64,000 nucleotides of DNA from Jatrophihabitans endophyticus (lineage in GTDB: Bacteria; Actinomycetota; Actinomycetes; Mycobacteriales; Jatrophihabitantaceae): the NCBI RefSeq assembly GCF_900129455.1, contig NZ_FQVU01000001.1, forward strand, positions 496,001-560,000. Direction: 5' to 3'. The notes beneath the pieces were generated by a model. That model did no database searches. It saw only the letters and a program-made list of their open reading frames with translations, and was not told the DNA's origin. Below are positions 45,708 to 59,764 of the stretch, piece by piece. The position numbers and the translations under genes were made by a program. The first letter of the stretch is position 1; the number at the start of each line of letters is the position of its first letter.

Positions 45708-46931
45708 ATGCGACGTGCCGCGACCGCGCTCCTCGGTGCTTGCGCCGCCGGCGCCGCCGTGCTCGCCGGATGCTCCGCCGGTGGCTCCGAGGCCCCCGAC
45801 TACCGGCCGAGTCCGGGCCGCTCGGTCGTCGAGCACAGCCCCGGCGTGCAGATCACGCCCATCCTGCCCGTGCCGTCGCTACCGGGGTCCGGCGGCAGTG
45901 GCGGGGGCAACGGCGGCGGCGGCGGTGGTGGCAGCGGCGGCGGCAGCGGCGGCAGCAGCTCGACGCCCACCCAGAAGGGCGATCCCCTGGTCGTCGCCAC
46001 CAAGCTGCGCGCACCGGTCGGGCTGGCGATGCTGCCGGACAACACCGCACTCGTCGGCGAACGCCGCACCGGACGCATCGTGCGGGTGCAGCCGACGGCC
46101 GGCAAGGCGGTGCCGACCGTCCGCACGCTCCCGGGGGTGGACGGCTCCGGCGACGGCGGCCTGCTCGACCTCGCGCTGTCGCCCACCTACGGCGAGGACA
46201 GCCTCGTCTACGCCTACATCTCGACCAAGAAGGACAACCGGGTGGTGGCCTTCACCCTCGACGGCCCGGTGACCCCCGTCGTGACCGGGATCCCGCACGG
46301 CCGGTCGGGGAACACCGGCCGGCTGCAGTTCTCCGCCACCGGGACGCTCGAGATCGGCACCGGCGACGCCGGCCGCACCTCGCTGGCGACCAGCAGCCGC
46401 AGCCTGGCCGGCAAGCTGCTGCGGGTGGACGACATCGGGTCGCCGGCCGCCGGCAATCCGCGCGGCTCCTCGCCGATCTACGCCAGCGGGCTGCGGCAGG
46501 CCGACGGCCTCTGCGCGCAGTCCTCGACGCTGCTGCAGGTAGAGCGTTCCGCGGCGGGCACCGGGGAGGTCAACGTCGTGGGCAAGGGCGACGACCTGTC
46601 GCGGACCGCCCCGCTCGCGTCGACACCGGCCGCGACCGGCGCCCCGGGTGACTGCGCCGTCCTCAACGGCCGGCTCTACGTCACGTCCCTCGACGGCAAG
46701 CAGCTGCTCGCCGCGCCGCTGACCGGGTCCGCGACACGACCCAAGGTCGGCAAGTTCACCGCGGCGCTCAAGAACCGCTACGGCCGCCTGCGCACCGTGG
46801 TCGCCGCCGCGGACGGCGCCCTCTGGCTCACGACGTCCAACCGCGACGGCAACGGCAAGCCGGTCGCGGCCGACGAGCGCGTGATCCGCTACGTGCCCGA
46901 CGGCGGGGGCGGCGAGGGCAACCCGGGCTGA
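45708..46931 (+). CDS. Lipoprotein with glucose/sorbosone dehydrogenase-like propeller (LppZ-like)
   Basis: 407 residues. The lipobox LAGC (Cys22) follows a short hydrophobic signal, so it is a lipoprotein. A Gly/Ser linker (about 60-85) leads to a beta-propeller with KLRAPVGLAMLPDNTALVGER and GDGGLLDLALSP, as in PQQ-type sugar dehydrogenase homologues. The calcium/PQQ residues cannot be confirmed by eye. Position after the cfp6-like gene matches Rv3006 (lppZ). ATG 45708; the substrate and redox activity are unproven. Confidence 0.8.
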   Translation: MRRAATALLGACAAGAAVLAGCSAGGSEAPDYRPSPGRSVVEHSPGVQITPILPVPSLPGSGGSGGGNGGGGGGGSGGGSGGSSSTPTQKGDPLVVATKLRAPVGLAMLPDNTALVGERRTGRIVRVQPTAGKAVPTVRTLPGVDGSGDGGLLDLALSPTYGEDSLVYAYISTKKDNRVVAFTLDGPVTPVVTGIPHGRSGNTGRLQFSATGTLEIGTGDAGRTSLATSSRSLAGKLLRVDDIGSPAAGNPRGSSPIYASGLRQADGLCAQSSTLLQVERSAAGTGEVNVVGKGDDLSRTAPLASTPAATGAPGDCAVLNGRLYVTSLDGKQLLAAPLTGSATRPKVGKFTAALKNRYGRLRTVVAAADGALWLTTSNRDGNGKPVAADERVIRYVPDGGGGEGNPG

Positions 46932-46958
46932 GCGGCCGACGGAGCGGGACGTGCCCGC

Positions 46959-47465
46959 TCAGATCTCCCGGTCGCGCACGGCGATGCGGATCTGGTCGAT
47001 GTTGTCGCGCAGCACGTCGGAGACGAGCTCGTCGGTGCGCGGGTCGGCCAGCACCTCCAGGATGACGCGGAGCGTGGTCTCGCTGGCCTGCTCGATGATC
47101 CGGTCGTGGAACGGGACGATGCTGATGTGGCCCGCCGCAGGGTCCTCCTTGATCTTCTCCGAGATCATCTGCTTGAGCTCCTCGCGGTTCTCCTGCAGCG
47201 CGGACGCGACGTTGCGGGTGTAATGGCCGGTGCGCAGGACGTCGGCGACCTCGTCGAGCACGGCGATCGTGAGCGGCCGTTTGACGACGTCCACGACGTT
47301 CTCCGAGACGCGGTTGACGAGCCGGACGAAGAACGGCTCCCGGATGCCGCGCTTGACGAGGTGGTGGCCGACCATCGCCGCGACGACCGCCAGCACGACG
47401 AGGCCGCCGGCGATCCAGAGAGTGAGCGCCAGCAGCGGGTGCTGGTAGGCCGCGGTGCGGGTCAT
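46959..47465 (-). CDS. Membrane-anchored protein of unknown function
   Basis: 168 residues: one N-terminal membrane helix (about 10-33), then a mostly helical, charged soluble part (DVVKRPLTIAVLDEVADVLR, LQENREELKQMISEKIKEDP). No family recognised. ATG 47465. It converges on the lppZ-like gene, with 27 bp between. The helical repeats could mediate oligomerisation; no enzymatic motif is visible. Confidence 0.65.
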   Translation of the reverse strand: MTRTAAYQHPLLALTLWIAGGLVVLAVVAAMVGHHLVKRGIREPFFVRLVNRVSENVVDVVKRPLTIAVLDEVADVLRTGHYTRNVASALQENREELKQMISEKIKEDPAAGHISIVPFHDRIIEQASETTLRVILEVLADPRTDELVSDVLRDNIDQIRIAVRDREI

Positions 47466-47501
47466 GCGGTCATCCTGCCGTGTTTCGCCCCGCCGGGTCC
47501 G

Positions 47502-48629
47502 TCACCGGCGGCGCGTCACGGCGAGGACGACCCCGGCCAGCACGATGACGAGCGCACCGCCGACGAGATAGCGCACCACCTCGTCGCCGTCGCCGTCGCT
47601 GTCGCCGCTGCCACCGTCACTGCTGCCGGCCGCCATGGTCCGTGGCGACCGGGTGGCCGGCGACCGGGAAGGCGATGACGTCGGCGCCGGGGTCGAGTCC
47701 GCCGTCCCGACGACGGCGGCGGGGAGCGGGACCGACCACACCCGCTGCCGCGTCCCCTCGGAGTCCACGAGCAGCCGCCGGCCGACGATCGCGATCCCCT
47801 CCCCCTGCGGCTGCGCGGGCAACGCGACCCGTGTCGGCGTCGCGCGGAGCGCCGCGGCCAGGTCGCCGCCGGCGCCGACCCGCCACACGTAGGCGTCGGT
47901 GTACGTCCGCACCGCGAACAGCCGCCCGTCGGTCGAGAACGCCGCACCGGTGGCCGTCAGCTGCCCGAACGCGTTCGGACCGCCGGGTGTCCCGGTGAAC
48001 GAGAACGTGACCCGGGCGACCCGGGTCAGGGCGCGGACCCGCTCGCGGCTCGGCCGGGCCGGCACCCGGTAGACCGTCGAGGTGCCGGTGAGCGACTTGG
48101 TGACCACGTAGGCGGTGCCGGCCGGGCTGACCGCGAGCGACTCGGCGTCGACCGGGCCGCCCGGGTAGCGCAGCCGCCACACGTCCGCCCGCGCGGTCGT
48201 GACGTCGCCGTCCCGCTCGTCGGCCGCGAGCCGCGGTTCGCGCACGCGGTACACCCGGACCTCGTCGCGCTGCGCGTCGTTGTCACCGATGTCGGCGAGC
48301 CAGACCGCCGCCGCGGTGCCGCGGCCCGCGGTGGCGATGTCCTCCCAGTCGACGTTCGTGGCGCCGGCCACGTGGACCGTCGCCACGGTCGCCCCGGTAC
48401 GGGCGTCGATGCCGAAGAACCGGTTCTCGTCCCCGCTGTCGTTCTGGACGTAGTAGACGCCCGGCGAGCGGTGCCCGGGCGCGAGGCCGCTGACCTCGTC
48501 GAGCCGGGGGTCGGTGATGCGCAACAGCGCCCGGGCACCGCCGGTCGCGGCCGCGGGAGTCGGCGTCGTGGTCATCGCCACCGCGATCACGACGACGGCG
48601 GTGCGGCGTCGAGCGGCGGCCCGCCTCAC
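47502..48629 (-). CDS. Exported beta-propeller-like protein with C-terminal membrane anchor
   Basis: 375 residues. N-terminal signal (basic, then VVVIAVAMTTTPTPAAA), a body with repeated strands (ITDPRLDEVSGLAPG, YYVQNDSGDENRFFGID, DAESLAVSP, GEGIAIVGRRLLVDSEG) suggesting a propeller, a Ser/Thr/Pro-rich stalk (~305-345) and a C-terminal helix LVGGALVIVLAGVVLAV followed by TRRR. It is therefore a cell-surface protein held by its C-terminus; no LPxTG motif is present. It starts at GTG 48629, overlapping the DUF2332 stop. Function unknown. Confidence 0.75.
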   Translation of the reverse strand: MRRAAARRRTAVVVIAVAMTTTPTPAAATGGARALLRITDPRLDEVSGLAPGHRSPGVYYVQNDSGDENRFFGIDARTGATVATVHVAGATNVDWEDIATAGRGTAAAVWLADIGDNDAQRDEVRVYRVREPRLAADERDGDVTTARADVWRLRYPGGPVDAESLAVSPAGTAYVVTKSLTGTSTVYRVPARPSRERVRALTRVARVTFSFTGTPGGPNAFGQLTATGAAFSTDGRLFAVRTYTDAYVWRVGAGGDLAAALRATPTRVALPAQPQGEGIAIVGRRLLVDSEGTRQRVWSVPLPAAVVGTADSTPAPTSSPSRSPATRSPRTMAAGSSDGGSGDSDGDGDEVVRYLVGGALVIVLAGVVLAVTRRR

Positions 48630-49621
48630 TGGGCGAGGGCGGCGTAGTGGCCGCCGTGCGGGGCGGTCACCGCCACCGGCTCGCCGTCACGGGTGAGGAC
48701 GAACGAACCCGGGCCGGCGAGGTGCTCGGCGCCGGGCAGCACGACACCGCGGCCCTCGTTCGCGAGCCAGACGGTCGGTCTGCGCCGGGCGAGCGCTCGT
48801 ACGACGTCGACGAACTCGCCCCTGGCGTCGGCCGGGACGTACGGGAGGACCGCGGTGTGGAAGACGACGAGGGTGGCGTCGGCCGGTGCCGCCGCGGCGA
48901 GCTCGGCGACGTCGCGGGTCAGGTCGCCGCGCACGACCCGGGCGGGGTCGCGGCGGGCCACGGCGAGCGCGCCGCGCAGCGTGTCGAAGCGCTCGGCCTG
49001 CTCCGGCCAGACGAGCGACTCGAGCCACCGCACGTCCTCGTCGTCGGTGACGTCGAGGGGGTTCAGGTCGAGGCCGGCCCGCCACACGACCTCCGGCCGG
49101 CGCGACGGTGGCGGCGCGCCCTCAAGCCGGCACGACAGCACCGGCGGCCCCTCCCCGAGCCGGGTCTCGCCGCCGTCGTGGTGGTAGCGGTAGCCGTAGC
49201 GATCGGGGTAGAGGCACAGCCCGGCCGATGCACCCACCTCGAGCAGCGCGAGCGGCTGCGGCAGCGCGGCGAGCACCGGCAGCAGCACCGCGCACCGGCC
49301 GGCCTCGTTCGTCTGCGTCGCGTGCGTGAGCACGACCTGCTCGACGTCGTCCCAGTGACCGTGGACGAACTCCCGGAATGCCTCCCACGACGACACCGGC
49401 CCGCCCACGTGCCGGACGGCGGCGAGCAGCAGGTTGGGCTGCCGTTTCGGTCGCGGCAGCCGGTCGATGAGCGCCTGCACGTCGGTGTCGTCGGCGATGC
49501 CCAGGCAGATCCGCTCGTAGGACGGCGAGACGCCGTGCAGCTGGTCGGCGGCCATGGCCCGGTAGGTCGACGCCGTCGACCTGCCGTCGCCGCCGATCCA
49601 GTCGGCCCCGGGGCTCGCCAC
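48626..49621 (-). CDS. DUF2332-family protein
   Basis: 331 residues. SPSYERICLGIADD, LLLAAVRHVG, LLEVGASAGLCLYPDRYGY and VVFHTAVLPYVP are typical of DUF2332. LLEVGASAGL looks like the glycine loop of a Rossmann methyltransferase, but activity is unproven. It starts at GTG 49621, five bases after the gatB stop, and overlaps the next gene (GTGA), so it may be transcribed with gatCAB. Confidence 0.8.
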   Translation of the reverse strand: MASPGADWIGGDGRSTASTYRAMAADQLHGVSPSYERICLGIADDTDVQALIDRLPRPKRQPNLLLAAVRHVGGPVSSWEAFREFVHGHWDDVEQVVLTHATQTNEAGRCAVLLPVLAALPQPLALLEVGASAGLCLYPDRYGYRYHHDGGETRLGEGPPVLSCRLEGAPPPSRRPEVVWRAGLDLNPLDVTDDEDVRWLESLVWPEQAERFDTLRGALAVARRDPARVVRGDLTRDVAELAAAAPADATLVVFHTAVLPYVPADARGEFVDVVRALARRRPTVWLANEGRGVVLPGAEHLAGPGSFVLTRDGEPVAVTAPHGGHYAALAQ

Positions 49622-49625
49622 GCCG

Positions 49626-51104
49626 CTACCGCGCGCCGAGGCGTTGCAGCAGGATGTCCTTGACCGCGGCGGCGTCGGCCTGCCCGCGGGTGGCCTTCAT
49701 GACCGCGCCGACCAGCGCGCCGACCGCGGCGACCTTGCCGCTGCGCACCTTGTCGGCGACGTCGGGGTTCGCGGCGATCGCGTCGTCGGCCGCCTGCTCC
49801 AGCGCGCCGGTGTCCGAGACGACCGTCAGGCCGCGGGCCGCGACCACGGCGTCGACGTCGTCGCCGGTCTCGAGCACGCCGTCGACCGCCTGCCGCGCGA
49901 GCGCGGTCGTCAGCTCCCCCGACGCCACGAGCGCGACCACGCGGGCCACCTGCGCCGCGGTGATGCCGAGGTCGGCGACCTCGACCTCGCGCTCGTTGGC
50001 CTTCTGCGCGAGGTACCCCATCCACCAGTTGCGGGCCTCGCCCACCGGCGCGCCCGCCTCGACCGTCGCGCCCACGAGGTCGACGACACCGGCGTTCGTC
50101 ATCTTGGCGAGGTCGTCGTCGGAGAGCCCCAGCTCGTCGCGCAGCCGGGCCCGGCGCGTGGCCGGCAGCTCGGGCAGCGTGGCCCGCAGCGACTCGACCC
50201 ACGCGGCGTCGGGCGCCATCGGCACGAGGTCGGGCTCGGGGAAGTACCGGTAGTCGGTCGCCTCCTCCTTGCTGCGGCCGCTGCGGGTGTCACCGGTCTG
50301 CTCCTGGAAGTGCCGGGTCTCCTGCCGGATCCGCTCCCCGGCGTCCAGCAACGGCGCCTGCCGCAGGATCTCCGAACGCACCGCGCGCTCGACGCTGCGC
50401 AGCGAGTTGACGTTCTTGGTCTCCGTCCGCGTGCCCCACGCCTCGCCCGGCAGGTTGAGCGACGTGTTCACGTCGCAGCGCAGCGAGCCCTGCTCCATCC
50501 GCACGTCGCTGACGCCGAGGGTGCGCAGGATGTCGCGCAGCGCGGTCACGTAGGCCCGGGCGACCTCGGGCGCCAGCGCGCCGGTACCGGTCACCGGCCG
50601 GGTGACGATCTCGACGAGCGGGATGCCGGCCCGGTTGTAGTCGACCAGCGAGTAGTCCGCACCGTGGATGCGTCCGGACGTCCCTACGTGGGTGTTCTTG
50701 CCGGTGTCCTCCTCGAGGTGCACCCGCTCGATGCCGACCCGGTGCGTGGTGCCGTCGACGTCGACGTCGAGATAGCCGTCCACGCACAGCGGCTCGTCGT
50801 ACTGCGAGGTCTGGAAGTTCTTCGGCATGTCGGGATAGAAGTAGTTCTTGCGCGCGAACCGGCACCACGTGGCGATGCTGCAGTTGAGCGCGAGCCCGAT
50901 GCGGATCGTCGACTCGATCGCCTGCTCGTTGGCCACCGGCAGCGCACCCGGCAGCCCCAGGCAGACCGGGCAGGTCTGCGTGTTCGGCTCCGCGCCGAAA
51001 CCGGTGGCGCAGCCGCAGAACATCTTCGAGGCGGTGCCGAGCTCGACGTGGGTCTCGAGACCGATGACGGGTTCGTAGCGCTCGATCACGTCCTCGTACG
51101 TCAT
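49626..51104 (-). CDS. gatB: Asp-tRNA(Asn)/Glu-tRNA(Gln) amidotransferase subunit B
   Basis: 492 residues. [53 protein letters not shown] and [12 protein letters not shown]-type sequence place it in GatB, the kinase and tRNA-binding subunit that activates the Glu/Asp on mischarged tRNA. The C-terminal tail is the GatB/YqeY helical domain. ATG 51104 overlaps gatA (ATGA). Confidence 0.97.
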   Translation of the reverse strand: MTYEDVIERYEPVIGLETHVELGTASKMFCGCATGFGAEPNTQTCPVCLGLPGALPVANEQAIESTIRIGLALNCSIATWCRFARKNYFYPDMPKNFQTSQYDEPLCVDGYLDVDVDGTTHRVGIERVHLEEDTGKNTHVGTSGRIHGADYSLVDYNRAGIPLVEIVTRPVTGTGALAPEVARAYVTALRDILRTLGVSDVRMEQGSLRCDVNTSLNLPGEAWGTRTETKNVNSLRSVERAVRSEILRQAPLLDAGERIRQETRHFQEQTGDTRSGRSKEEATDYRYFPEPDLVPMAPDAAWVESLRATLPELPATRRARLRDELGLSDDDLAKMTNAGVVDLVGATVEAGAPVGEARNWWMGYLAQKANEREVEVADLGITAAQVARVVALVASGELTTALARQAVDGVLETGDDVDAVVAARGLTVVSDTGALEQAADDAIAANPDVADKVRSGKVAAVGALVGAVMKATRGQADAAAVKDILLQRLGAR

Positions 51105-52585
51105 GCCAGCGCTCCCGCGGGAAGGGTGAGTGGTTCGGTGGCCGCCTCGAAGGTCGCGGCGACCCGGTAGCAGCGGTCGTCGGCCAGCGCGGGCGCCATG
51201 ATCTGCAGCCCCACCGGCAGGCCCTCGGACAGCCCGCACGGCACCGAGATCGCCGGGGTGCCGGCGAGCGAGGCGGGCAGGGTGCAGAGGTCGTTGAGGT
51301 ACATCGCCATCGGGTCGTCGACCTTCTCCCCCAGCCCGAACGCCACCGACGGTGTCGTCGGCGACACGAGCACGTCGGCCCGCTCGAACGCGGCGGCGAA
51401 GTCGCGGGCGATGAGGGTGCGCACCTTCTGCGCCTGCCCGTAGTACGCCTCGTAGTAGCCCGACGACAGCGCGTAGGTGCCGATCATGATGCGACGCTTC
51501 ACCTCGGCGCCGAAGCCCGCCTCGCGGGTCAGGGACATGACGTCCTCGAGCGAGCGGGCGCCGTCGTCGCCGACGCGCAGGCCGTAGCGCACCGCGTCGA
51601 AGCGGGCCAGGTTGGACGAGCACTCGCTCGGCGCGATCAGGTAGTACGCGGCCAGCGCGTAGTCGAAGTGCGGGCAGCCGACCTCGACGACCTCGGCGCC
51701 GAGCCCGCGCAGCGTCTCGACCGCGGCCTCGAAGGACGAGAGGACGCCGGGCTGGTAGCCCTCGCCGCCGAGCTCGCGCACCACGCCCACGCGCACGCCG
51801 GCGAGACTGCCGGCCGCGGCGCCCTCGCGGGCGGCCGCGACCACCGCCGGCACCGGCGCGTCGATCGACGTCGAGTCGGCCGGGTCGTACCCCGCGACGG
51901 CCTCGTGCAGCAGCGCCGTGTCGAGGACCGTCCGGCCGAACGGGCCGGCCTGGTCGAGCGAGGAGGAGAACGCGATCAGGCCGTAGCGCGAGACCGCGCC
52001 GTAGGTGGGCTTGTGCCCGACGATGCCGGTGACCGCGGCGGGCTGGCGGATCGAGCCGCCGGTGTCGGTGCCGATCGCGAGCGGAGCCTGCAGCGCGGCG
52101 ACCGCCGCCGAGGAGCCGCCCGACGAGCCGCCGGGCGTGCGGGTGAGGTCCCACGGGTTGCGACTCGGGCCGAAGGCGGAGTTCTCGGTCGAGCTGCCCA
52201 TGGCGAACTCGTCCATGTTGGTCTTGCCGAGCATCACGATCCCGGCGTCCTTGACGCGCCGGGTGACCGTGGCGTCGTAGGGCGGGCGCCACCCCTCGAG
52301 CATCCTCGAGCCGGACGTCGTCGGCAGCCCCTCGGTCACCACGACGTCCTTCATCGCCAGCGGCACGCCGGCCAGCGGGCCGAGCGGCTCGCCCGCGGCA
52401 CGCCGCTCGTCGACCGCCCGCGCCGCCGCCAGCGCGCCCTCGGTGTCGACGTGCAGGAACGCGTGGACGGCGGGATCGTGCGCGGCCACGTGGTCGAGGT
52501 GAGCCTGCGCGACCTCGACCGCGCTGGCCTCACCGCTCGCGATCACCTCGGCGAGCTCCGCGGCGGTCCTGCCGACGAGGCTCAT
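51101..52585 (-). CDS. gatA: Asp-tRNA(Asn)/Glu-tRNA(Gln) amidotransferase subunit A
   Basis: 494 residues, amidase-signature glutaminase. The Ser-cisSer-Lys triad regions are [20 protein letters not shown] and [12 protein letters not shown]. It releases ammonia from glutamine for GatB. ATG 52585 overlaps the gatC stop. The order gatC-gatA-gatB is as in most actinobacteria, here without the pfkA insertion that M. tuberculosis has. Confidence 0.97.
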   Translation of the reverse strand: MSLVGRTAAELAEVIASGEASAVEVAQAHLDHVAAHDPAVHAFLHVDTEGALAAARAVDERRAAGEPLGPLAGVPLAMKDVVVTEGLPTTSGSRMLEGWRPPYDATVTRRVKDAGIVMLGKTNMDEFAMGSSTENSAFGPSRNPWDLTRTPGGSSGGSSAAVAALQAPLAIGTDTGGSIRQPAAVTGIVGHKPTYGAVSRYGLIAFSSSLDQAGPFGRTVLDTALLHEAVAGYDPADSTSIDAPVPAVVAAAREGAAAGSLAGVRVGVVRELGGEGYQPGVLSSFEAAVETLRGLGAEVVEVGCPHFDYALAAYYLIAPSECSSNLARFDAVRYGLRVGDDGARSLEDVMSLTREAGFGAEVKRRIMIGTYALSSGYYEAYYGQAQKVRTLIARDFAAAFERADVLVSPTTPSVAFGLGEKVDDPMAMYLNDLCTLPASLAGTPAISVPCGLSEGLPVGLQIMAPALADDRCYRVAATFEAATEPLTLPAGALA

Positions 52586-52902
52586 TCCGCGTCCCCCAGG
52601 ATCCGGGGCACGCGGAACTTGTCGTCCTCGACGGCCGGGGCGCCGGCCAGCACCGCGTCGCGCGGCAGCGACGGGCGCACCTCGTCGGCGCGGTAGACGT
52701 TCGTCATCGGCACGGCGTGCGACGTCGGCGGGATGTCGGCGGCCGCCACCTCGGCGACGCGCGCGACCGAGCCGAGGATGACGTCCAGTTGGCCGGCGAA
52801 GACGTCGAGCTCGTCGTCGGTGACGGCGAGCCGGGCGAGACGGGCGAGATGGGCGACGTCGTCGCGGCCGATGCCGGCGCCGTCCGGGGTGGGTGTCGAC
52901 AC
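52582..52902 (-). CDS. gatC: Asp-tRNA(Asn)/Glu-tRNA(Gln) amidotransferase subunit C
   Basis: 106 residues. [21 protein letters not shown] and the C-terminal [23 protein letters not shown] belong to GatC, the small subunit that bridges and stabilises GatA-GatB. I choose GTG 52902; an in-frame GTG 42 bp upstream would add a poorly conserved extension. First gene of gatCAB. Confidence 0.93.
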   Translation of the reverse strand: MSTPTPDGAGIGRDDVAHLARLARLAVTDDELDVFAGQLDVILGSVARVAEVAAADIPPTSHAVPMTNVYRADEVRPSLPRDAVLAGAPAVEDDKFRVPRILGDAE

Positions 52903-53022
52903 GCTCCGGAAGTCTACGGACCCCGCGGACCCCGGCGGCGCCACCGTCGGCCCGTCGCGCCCGGCGCCCGTCCCCGGGGGCCCGTAACGACCGCGTCACA
53001 GGGGTGCGGCAGGCTGTGCGGC

Positions 53023-53673
53023 GTGTCGTTCCTGCTCCGGCTGAAGCTGCCCGACCGCCCCGGCGCGCTCGGCGCCGTCGCGACGGCGCTCGGCACCGTG
53101 GGCGCCGACATCCTGTCCGTCGACGTCGTCGAGCGCTCCCCCGGCCACGCCACCGACGACTTCGTCGTCGAGCTGCCGCCGGACCGGCTGGCCGACTCGC
53201 TGGTGTCGGCCGCGGCCACGGTCGAGGGCGTGCACGTCGAGTCGATCCGCCCCTACGCCGGGCAGCTGGACGCGCACCGCGAGCTGGAGCTGCTCGACTC
53301 GCTCGGGCACGGTTCGGCCTCGCTGCAGACGCTGGCCACCGGTGTGGCCCGGGTGTTCCGGGCCGGCTGGGCACTGGTGCTGGCCGCGCCGGTGTCGGGC
53401 CAGTCGGCGGTGCTCGCCTCGGGCGGCGCCGCCCCGGAGATCGAGTCGCTGCCGGTGCCGTGGTGGCCCCCGGCCCCGAGCCGGCCGCTGGACCCGGACG
53501 CGTCGTGGGCGCCGCCGGACTGGGGGCGGCTCGGCACCGAGCTCGCGGTCACCTGCCTCGGCGAGGCGGCGCTGCTGGTGGGACGGCCGACATTGCGGTG
53601 GGTGCCCTCGGAGCTCGTCCGGCTGCAGTACCTCGCCGCCATCGCCGCGAGCGTCACGCCGCTCGAGCCCTGA
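53023..53673 (+). CDS. ACT-domain protein (Rv3013-like)
   Basis: 216 residues. The N-terminal ACT domain is [21 protein letters not shown] followed by [11 protein letters not shown]. The C-terminal half is GAF-like in length but not recognised. A homologue lies beside gatC in mycobacteria (Rv3013), so the context is conserved. It probably binds an amino acid and regulates something not seen here. GTG 53023, divergent from gatC. Confidence 0.8.
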   Translation: MSFLLRLKLPDRPGALGAVATALGTVGADILSVDVVERSPGHATDDFVVELPPDRLADSLVSAAATVEGVHVESIRPYAGQLDAHRELELLDSLGHGSASLQTLATGVARVFRAGWALVLAAPVSGQSAVLASGGAAPEIESLPVPWWPPAPSRPLDPDASWAPPDWGRLGTELAVTCLGEAALLVGRPTLRWVPSELVRLQYLAAIAASVTPLEP

Positions 53674-53679
53674 CCCGGG

Positions 53680-54456
53680 TCAGCGCGTGGCGTCGGTGCC
53701 CTCGCGACGCCGCCGCCACCGCTCCTGCGCGCGTTCCACCCAGGGGTCGGTGCGCGGCCTGACGCGGGCGTAGCCGGCCGCCACCCACCGCTCGGCCGTC
53801 GGCACGAACCACGGCAGCGCGAGCAGGACGAGGGCGCCGGCCAGCCAGCCGCCGACGATGTCGCTGAACCAGTGGGTGTTGACCATGACGGCGGCGACAC
53901 CCACCGACACCGCCAGCCACACGGCGATCGCGGTGAACAGCGTGCGGTGACGCAGCGAGATCCAGGCGATCAGGCCGTAGAGCACCACCGTGTTGGCGAC
54001 GTGCCCGGACGGGTAGATGTCGCCGCCCATGTGCACGTCGAAGTAGTGGACGGTCAGCCGCGGGCCGAGACGCCCCACGGCGAGCTTGACCGCGCCGACG
54101 CTCACGTTCAGCAGGATCAGGGCGACCACGAGCATCACCAGCGGGCGGGCGTTGCGCAGCCGCCAGGCCGTCCACACGAAGTAGGGCAGGAAGACGACGG
54201 TGGCGACGCCGCGCTGGCCGAAGTAGACGTACTTCAGCAGCAGGTCGTAGAGCCAGGTCGGCAGGACGTCGCGCCGGAAGTGGATCGTGTAGACCCAGCG
54301 GTCCATCCGCCCCACGTCGCTGGGGTGCAGCACCCCGAGGGTGTAGATCACGTACGCGACGAGCAGGACGGCGAAGGCCACCAGCTGCCACCGGGCGACA
54401 CGGACCGACGGCAGCCTGCTCGTCCCCGGCCGTTCCCGCTCGCCCACCGTCGCCAC
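53680..54456 (-). CDS. PAP2-family membrane phosphatase
   Basis: 258 residues with about six membrane segments. The phosphatase motifs are KLAVGRLGPR, YPSGH and NTHWFSDIVGG, as in lipid phosphate or undecaprenyl-diphosphate phosphatases. The catalytic side should face outwards. GTG 54456 is chosen because AAGGAAGG lies four bases upstream; an in-frame GTG 33 bp further up is not supported. It converges on the ACT gene with six bases between. Confidence 0.85.
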   Translation of the reverse strand: MATVGERERPGTSRLPSVRVARWQLVAFAVLLVAYVIYTLGVLHPSDVGRMDRWVYTIHFRRDVLPTWLYDLLLKYVYFGQRGVATVVFLPYFVWTAWRLRNARPLVMLVVALILLNVSVGAVKLAVGRLGPRLTVHYFDVHMGGDIYPSGHVANTVVLYGLIAWISLRHRTLFTAIAVWLAVSVGVAAVMVNTHWFSDIVGGWLAGALVLLALPWFVPTAERWVAAGYARVRPRTDPWVERAQERWRRRREGTDATR

Positions 54457-54546
54457 GCGACCTTCCTTCCAGAGTCCGATGAGAGGCACCTAATCCGACG
54501 CGAGAATCCCTCAGGGTCGCGCGCCGGGAAGGCTACGGACGGCGAG

Positions 54547-57581
<3,035 letters not shown>

Positions 57582-57679
57582 GGTGGATCCTCCGCGTCGG
57601 GGCTCGGGGAGCGACACGCTACCGGTCGTCGCCGCTGCCGGCCCGGTCAGCGCGCGCTCGGCCCGGTCGGCGTTCCGCG

Positions 57680-58678
57680 TCAGCCCTGGTCGTCGAGCAG
57701 GCTGCGGCCGACGTCGCGGACGGTGCGGAGCGCACGCCGCGCCGCGGCCGCAGTGACGCCCGCGAGGCCGCAGGCCGGGGTGGGCACGACCGACGCCGCG
57801 AGCTCGCGGGGCGCGAAGCCGAGGTCGCGCCACAGCGAGCGGACGGCCGCGCGGGCGTCCTCGAAGCCGCGCTCCCCCGTGCTCGCAACGACCCCCAGCC
57901 ACAGCGAGACCCCCGCGTCGACGAGGTCGCCGAGGAGGTCGTAGTGCGACGTCCGCAGCAGGTCGGCGTCCACCGCCACGGCATCCGCGCCGGCCGCCGC
58001 GAACAGCGCGAACGGGACGTCGGGCGCGCAGCAGTGCACGACCCGCGCACCGGGCGGCGCCACCGCCAGCACGTCGCGCAGCGCCTGCTCCGCCACCGGC
58101 GCGGCGACCGAGCGCACCGTCCCGTAGCCCGACGGCGTGGGGACGCGGCCGGCGAGCACCGCCGGCAGTCCCGGCTCGTCGAGCTGCAGCACCGGACGCG
58201 CCCCGGGAACGCGGCCGACGACGTCGGCCAGGTGGCCGCGCACGCCCTCGGCGAGCGACGCGGTGAGATCGCGGACGGCACCGTGGTCGCCGACCGCCCG
58301 ATTGCCGTTCGGCAGTTCGAGGGCGGCCGCGAGCGTCCACGGGCCGGTGACCTGCAGCTTCAACGGCCCCTGCCAGCCGTCGGCGGCCTCCTCGAGCGCG
58401 TCGAGGTCGCGGGCAAGCAGGTCGCGCGCGGCACTCAGGTCGCGCCCCGGGTGCGCGGCGAGGCGCCAGCCCGTCGGGACGATCTCGACCGGCAGCTCCA
58501 CGAGCAGCGCGGCGGCCCGGCCGATCATGCCGGCCCCGGGGCCGCGCGCCGGCAGCTCGACGAGGTGCGGCAGCCCGGGCAGCTCACCGAGCACGAGCGC
58601 GGCGGCGTCGCGGGGATCGGTGCCCGGCAGCGAGCCGACGCCGGTCGCCGCTCCCGGCGCCCAGGGCCGCTCGGTCAC
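57680..58678 (-). CDS. MetE C-terminal-like/UROD-fold protein (Rv3015c-like)
   Basis: 332 residues, about the length of the catalytic domain of cobalamin-independent methionine synthase. [35 protein letters not shown] and [12 protein letters not shown] fit that fold. The His-Cys of HCCAP corresponds to a zinc-binding position, so a methyltransferase is plausible. Mycobacteria have the same gene beside ligA. GTG 58678 overlaps the mnmA stop. Whether it makes methionine is not shown. Confidence 0.8.
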   Translation of the reverse strand: MTERPWAPGAATGVGSLPGTDPRDAAALVLGELPGLPHLVELPARGPGAGMIGRAAALLVELPVEIVPTGWRLAAHPGRDLSAARDLLARDLDALEEAADGWQGPLKLQVTGPWTLAAALELPNGNRAVGDHGAVRDLTASLAEGVRGHLADVVGRVPGARPVLQLDEPGLPAVLAGRVPTPSGYGTVRSVAAPVAEQALRDVLAVAPPGARVVHCCAPDVPFALFAAAGADAVAVDADLLRTSHYDLLGDLVDAGVSLWLGVVASTGERGFEDARAAVRSLWRDLGFAPRELAASVVPTPACGLAGVTAAAARRALRTVRDVGRSLLDDQG

Positions 58679-59754
58679 GCCGGGACGGGGGCGTGGACGG
58701 CCGCGATCGTGGCGGAGCCCAGGACCTCGTCGCCGTCGTACATCACCAGGGCCTGACCGCTCGCGACGCCGACCTGGGGTTCGTGCAGGGTAGCCGTCAC
58801 CGTCGCGTCCTCGACGTGCACCGTGGCAGGGCTGGTCATGCCGTGGGCCCGCAGCTGGACGGTGCACTCGAACGCGTCGCCGGGCGCGCGACCCCGCGTC
58901 CACACTGCACGCTCGGCGTCGATGCGGGCCGCCGCGAGCATCGTCCGCGGGCCGACGACGACGGTGTTGTCGGCGGGACGGATCGACAGGACGTACCGCG
59001 GCTCACCCCCCGGTGCGGGCTGGGCGATGTCGAGGCCGCGACGCTGCCCTACGGTGTAGCCGAACGACCCCGCGTGCCGGCCGAGCTCGACGCCGGTCTC
59101 GGCGTCGACGATCGGGCCGTCGGTCGCGCCGAGCCGGCGCGCCAGGAAGCCGCGGGTGTCGCCGTCGGCGATGAAGCAGATGTCGTGCGAGTCGGGCTTG
59201 TCGGCCACGGCGAGCCCGCGCGTGGCCGCCTCGGACCGCACCTGCGCCTTGGTGGTGTCGCCGAGCGGGAACAGCGCGTGGGCGAGCTGGTCGCGGGAGC
59301 AGACCGCGAGCACGTACGACTGGTCCTTGCCCGCGTCGACGGAACGGCGCAGCCGGCCGTCGTGCAGCCGGGCGTGGTGCCCGGTGACGATCGCGTCGAA
59401 GCCCAACGCGAGCGCGCGGTCGAGCACCGCCGAGAACTTGATCTTCTCGTTGCAGCGCAGGCACGGGTTCGGGGTGCGCCCGGCGGCGTACTCGTCGACG
59501 AAGTCGTCGATGACGTCGGCGCGGAACCGCTCCGCGAGATCCCAGACGTAGAAGGGGATGCCGAGGACGTCCGCCGCCCGGCGGGCGTCGTGCGCGTCCT
59601 CGACGGTGCAGCAGCCGCGAGCGCCGTGGCGCAACGTCGCCGGGGCGGCGGAGAGCGCGAGGTGGACACCGGTGACGTCGTGACCGGCGTCCACGGCCCG
59701 GGCCGCGGCCACGGCGGAGTCGACCCCGCCGCTCATCGCGGCGAGCACCCTCAC
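58675..59754 (-). CDS. mnmA: tRNA-specific 2-thiouridylase
   Basis: 359 residues. PPi-loop [11 protein letters not shown], catalytic Cys in [15 protein letters not shown] and second Cys in [11 protein letters not shown]; the C-terminal barrel follows. It thiolates U34 of tRNA-Glu, Gln and Lys. GTG 59754 lies ten bases after the cysteine desulfurase stop, so the sulfur source and thiolase are co-expressed. Confidence 0.96.
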   Translation of the reverse strand: MRVLAAMSGGVDSAVAAARAVDAGHDVTGVHLALSAAPATLRHGARGCCTVEDAHDARRAADVLGIPFYVWDLAERFRADVIDDFVDEYAAGRTPNPCLRCNEKIKFSAVLDRALALGFDAIVTGHHARLHDGRLRRSVDAGKDQSYVLAVCSRDQLAHALFPLGDTTKAQVRSEAATRGLAVADKPDSHDICFIADGDTRGFLARRLGATDGPIVDAETGVELGRHAGSFGYTVGQRRGLDIAQPAPGGEPRYVLSIRPADNTVVVGPRTMLAAARIDAERAVWTRGRAPGDAFECTVQLRAHGMTSPATVHVEDATVTATLHEPQVGVASGQALVMYDGDEVLGSATIAAVHAPVPA

Positions 59755-59764
59755 GACGCCGCCC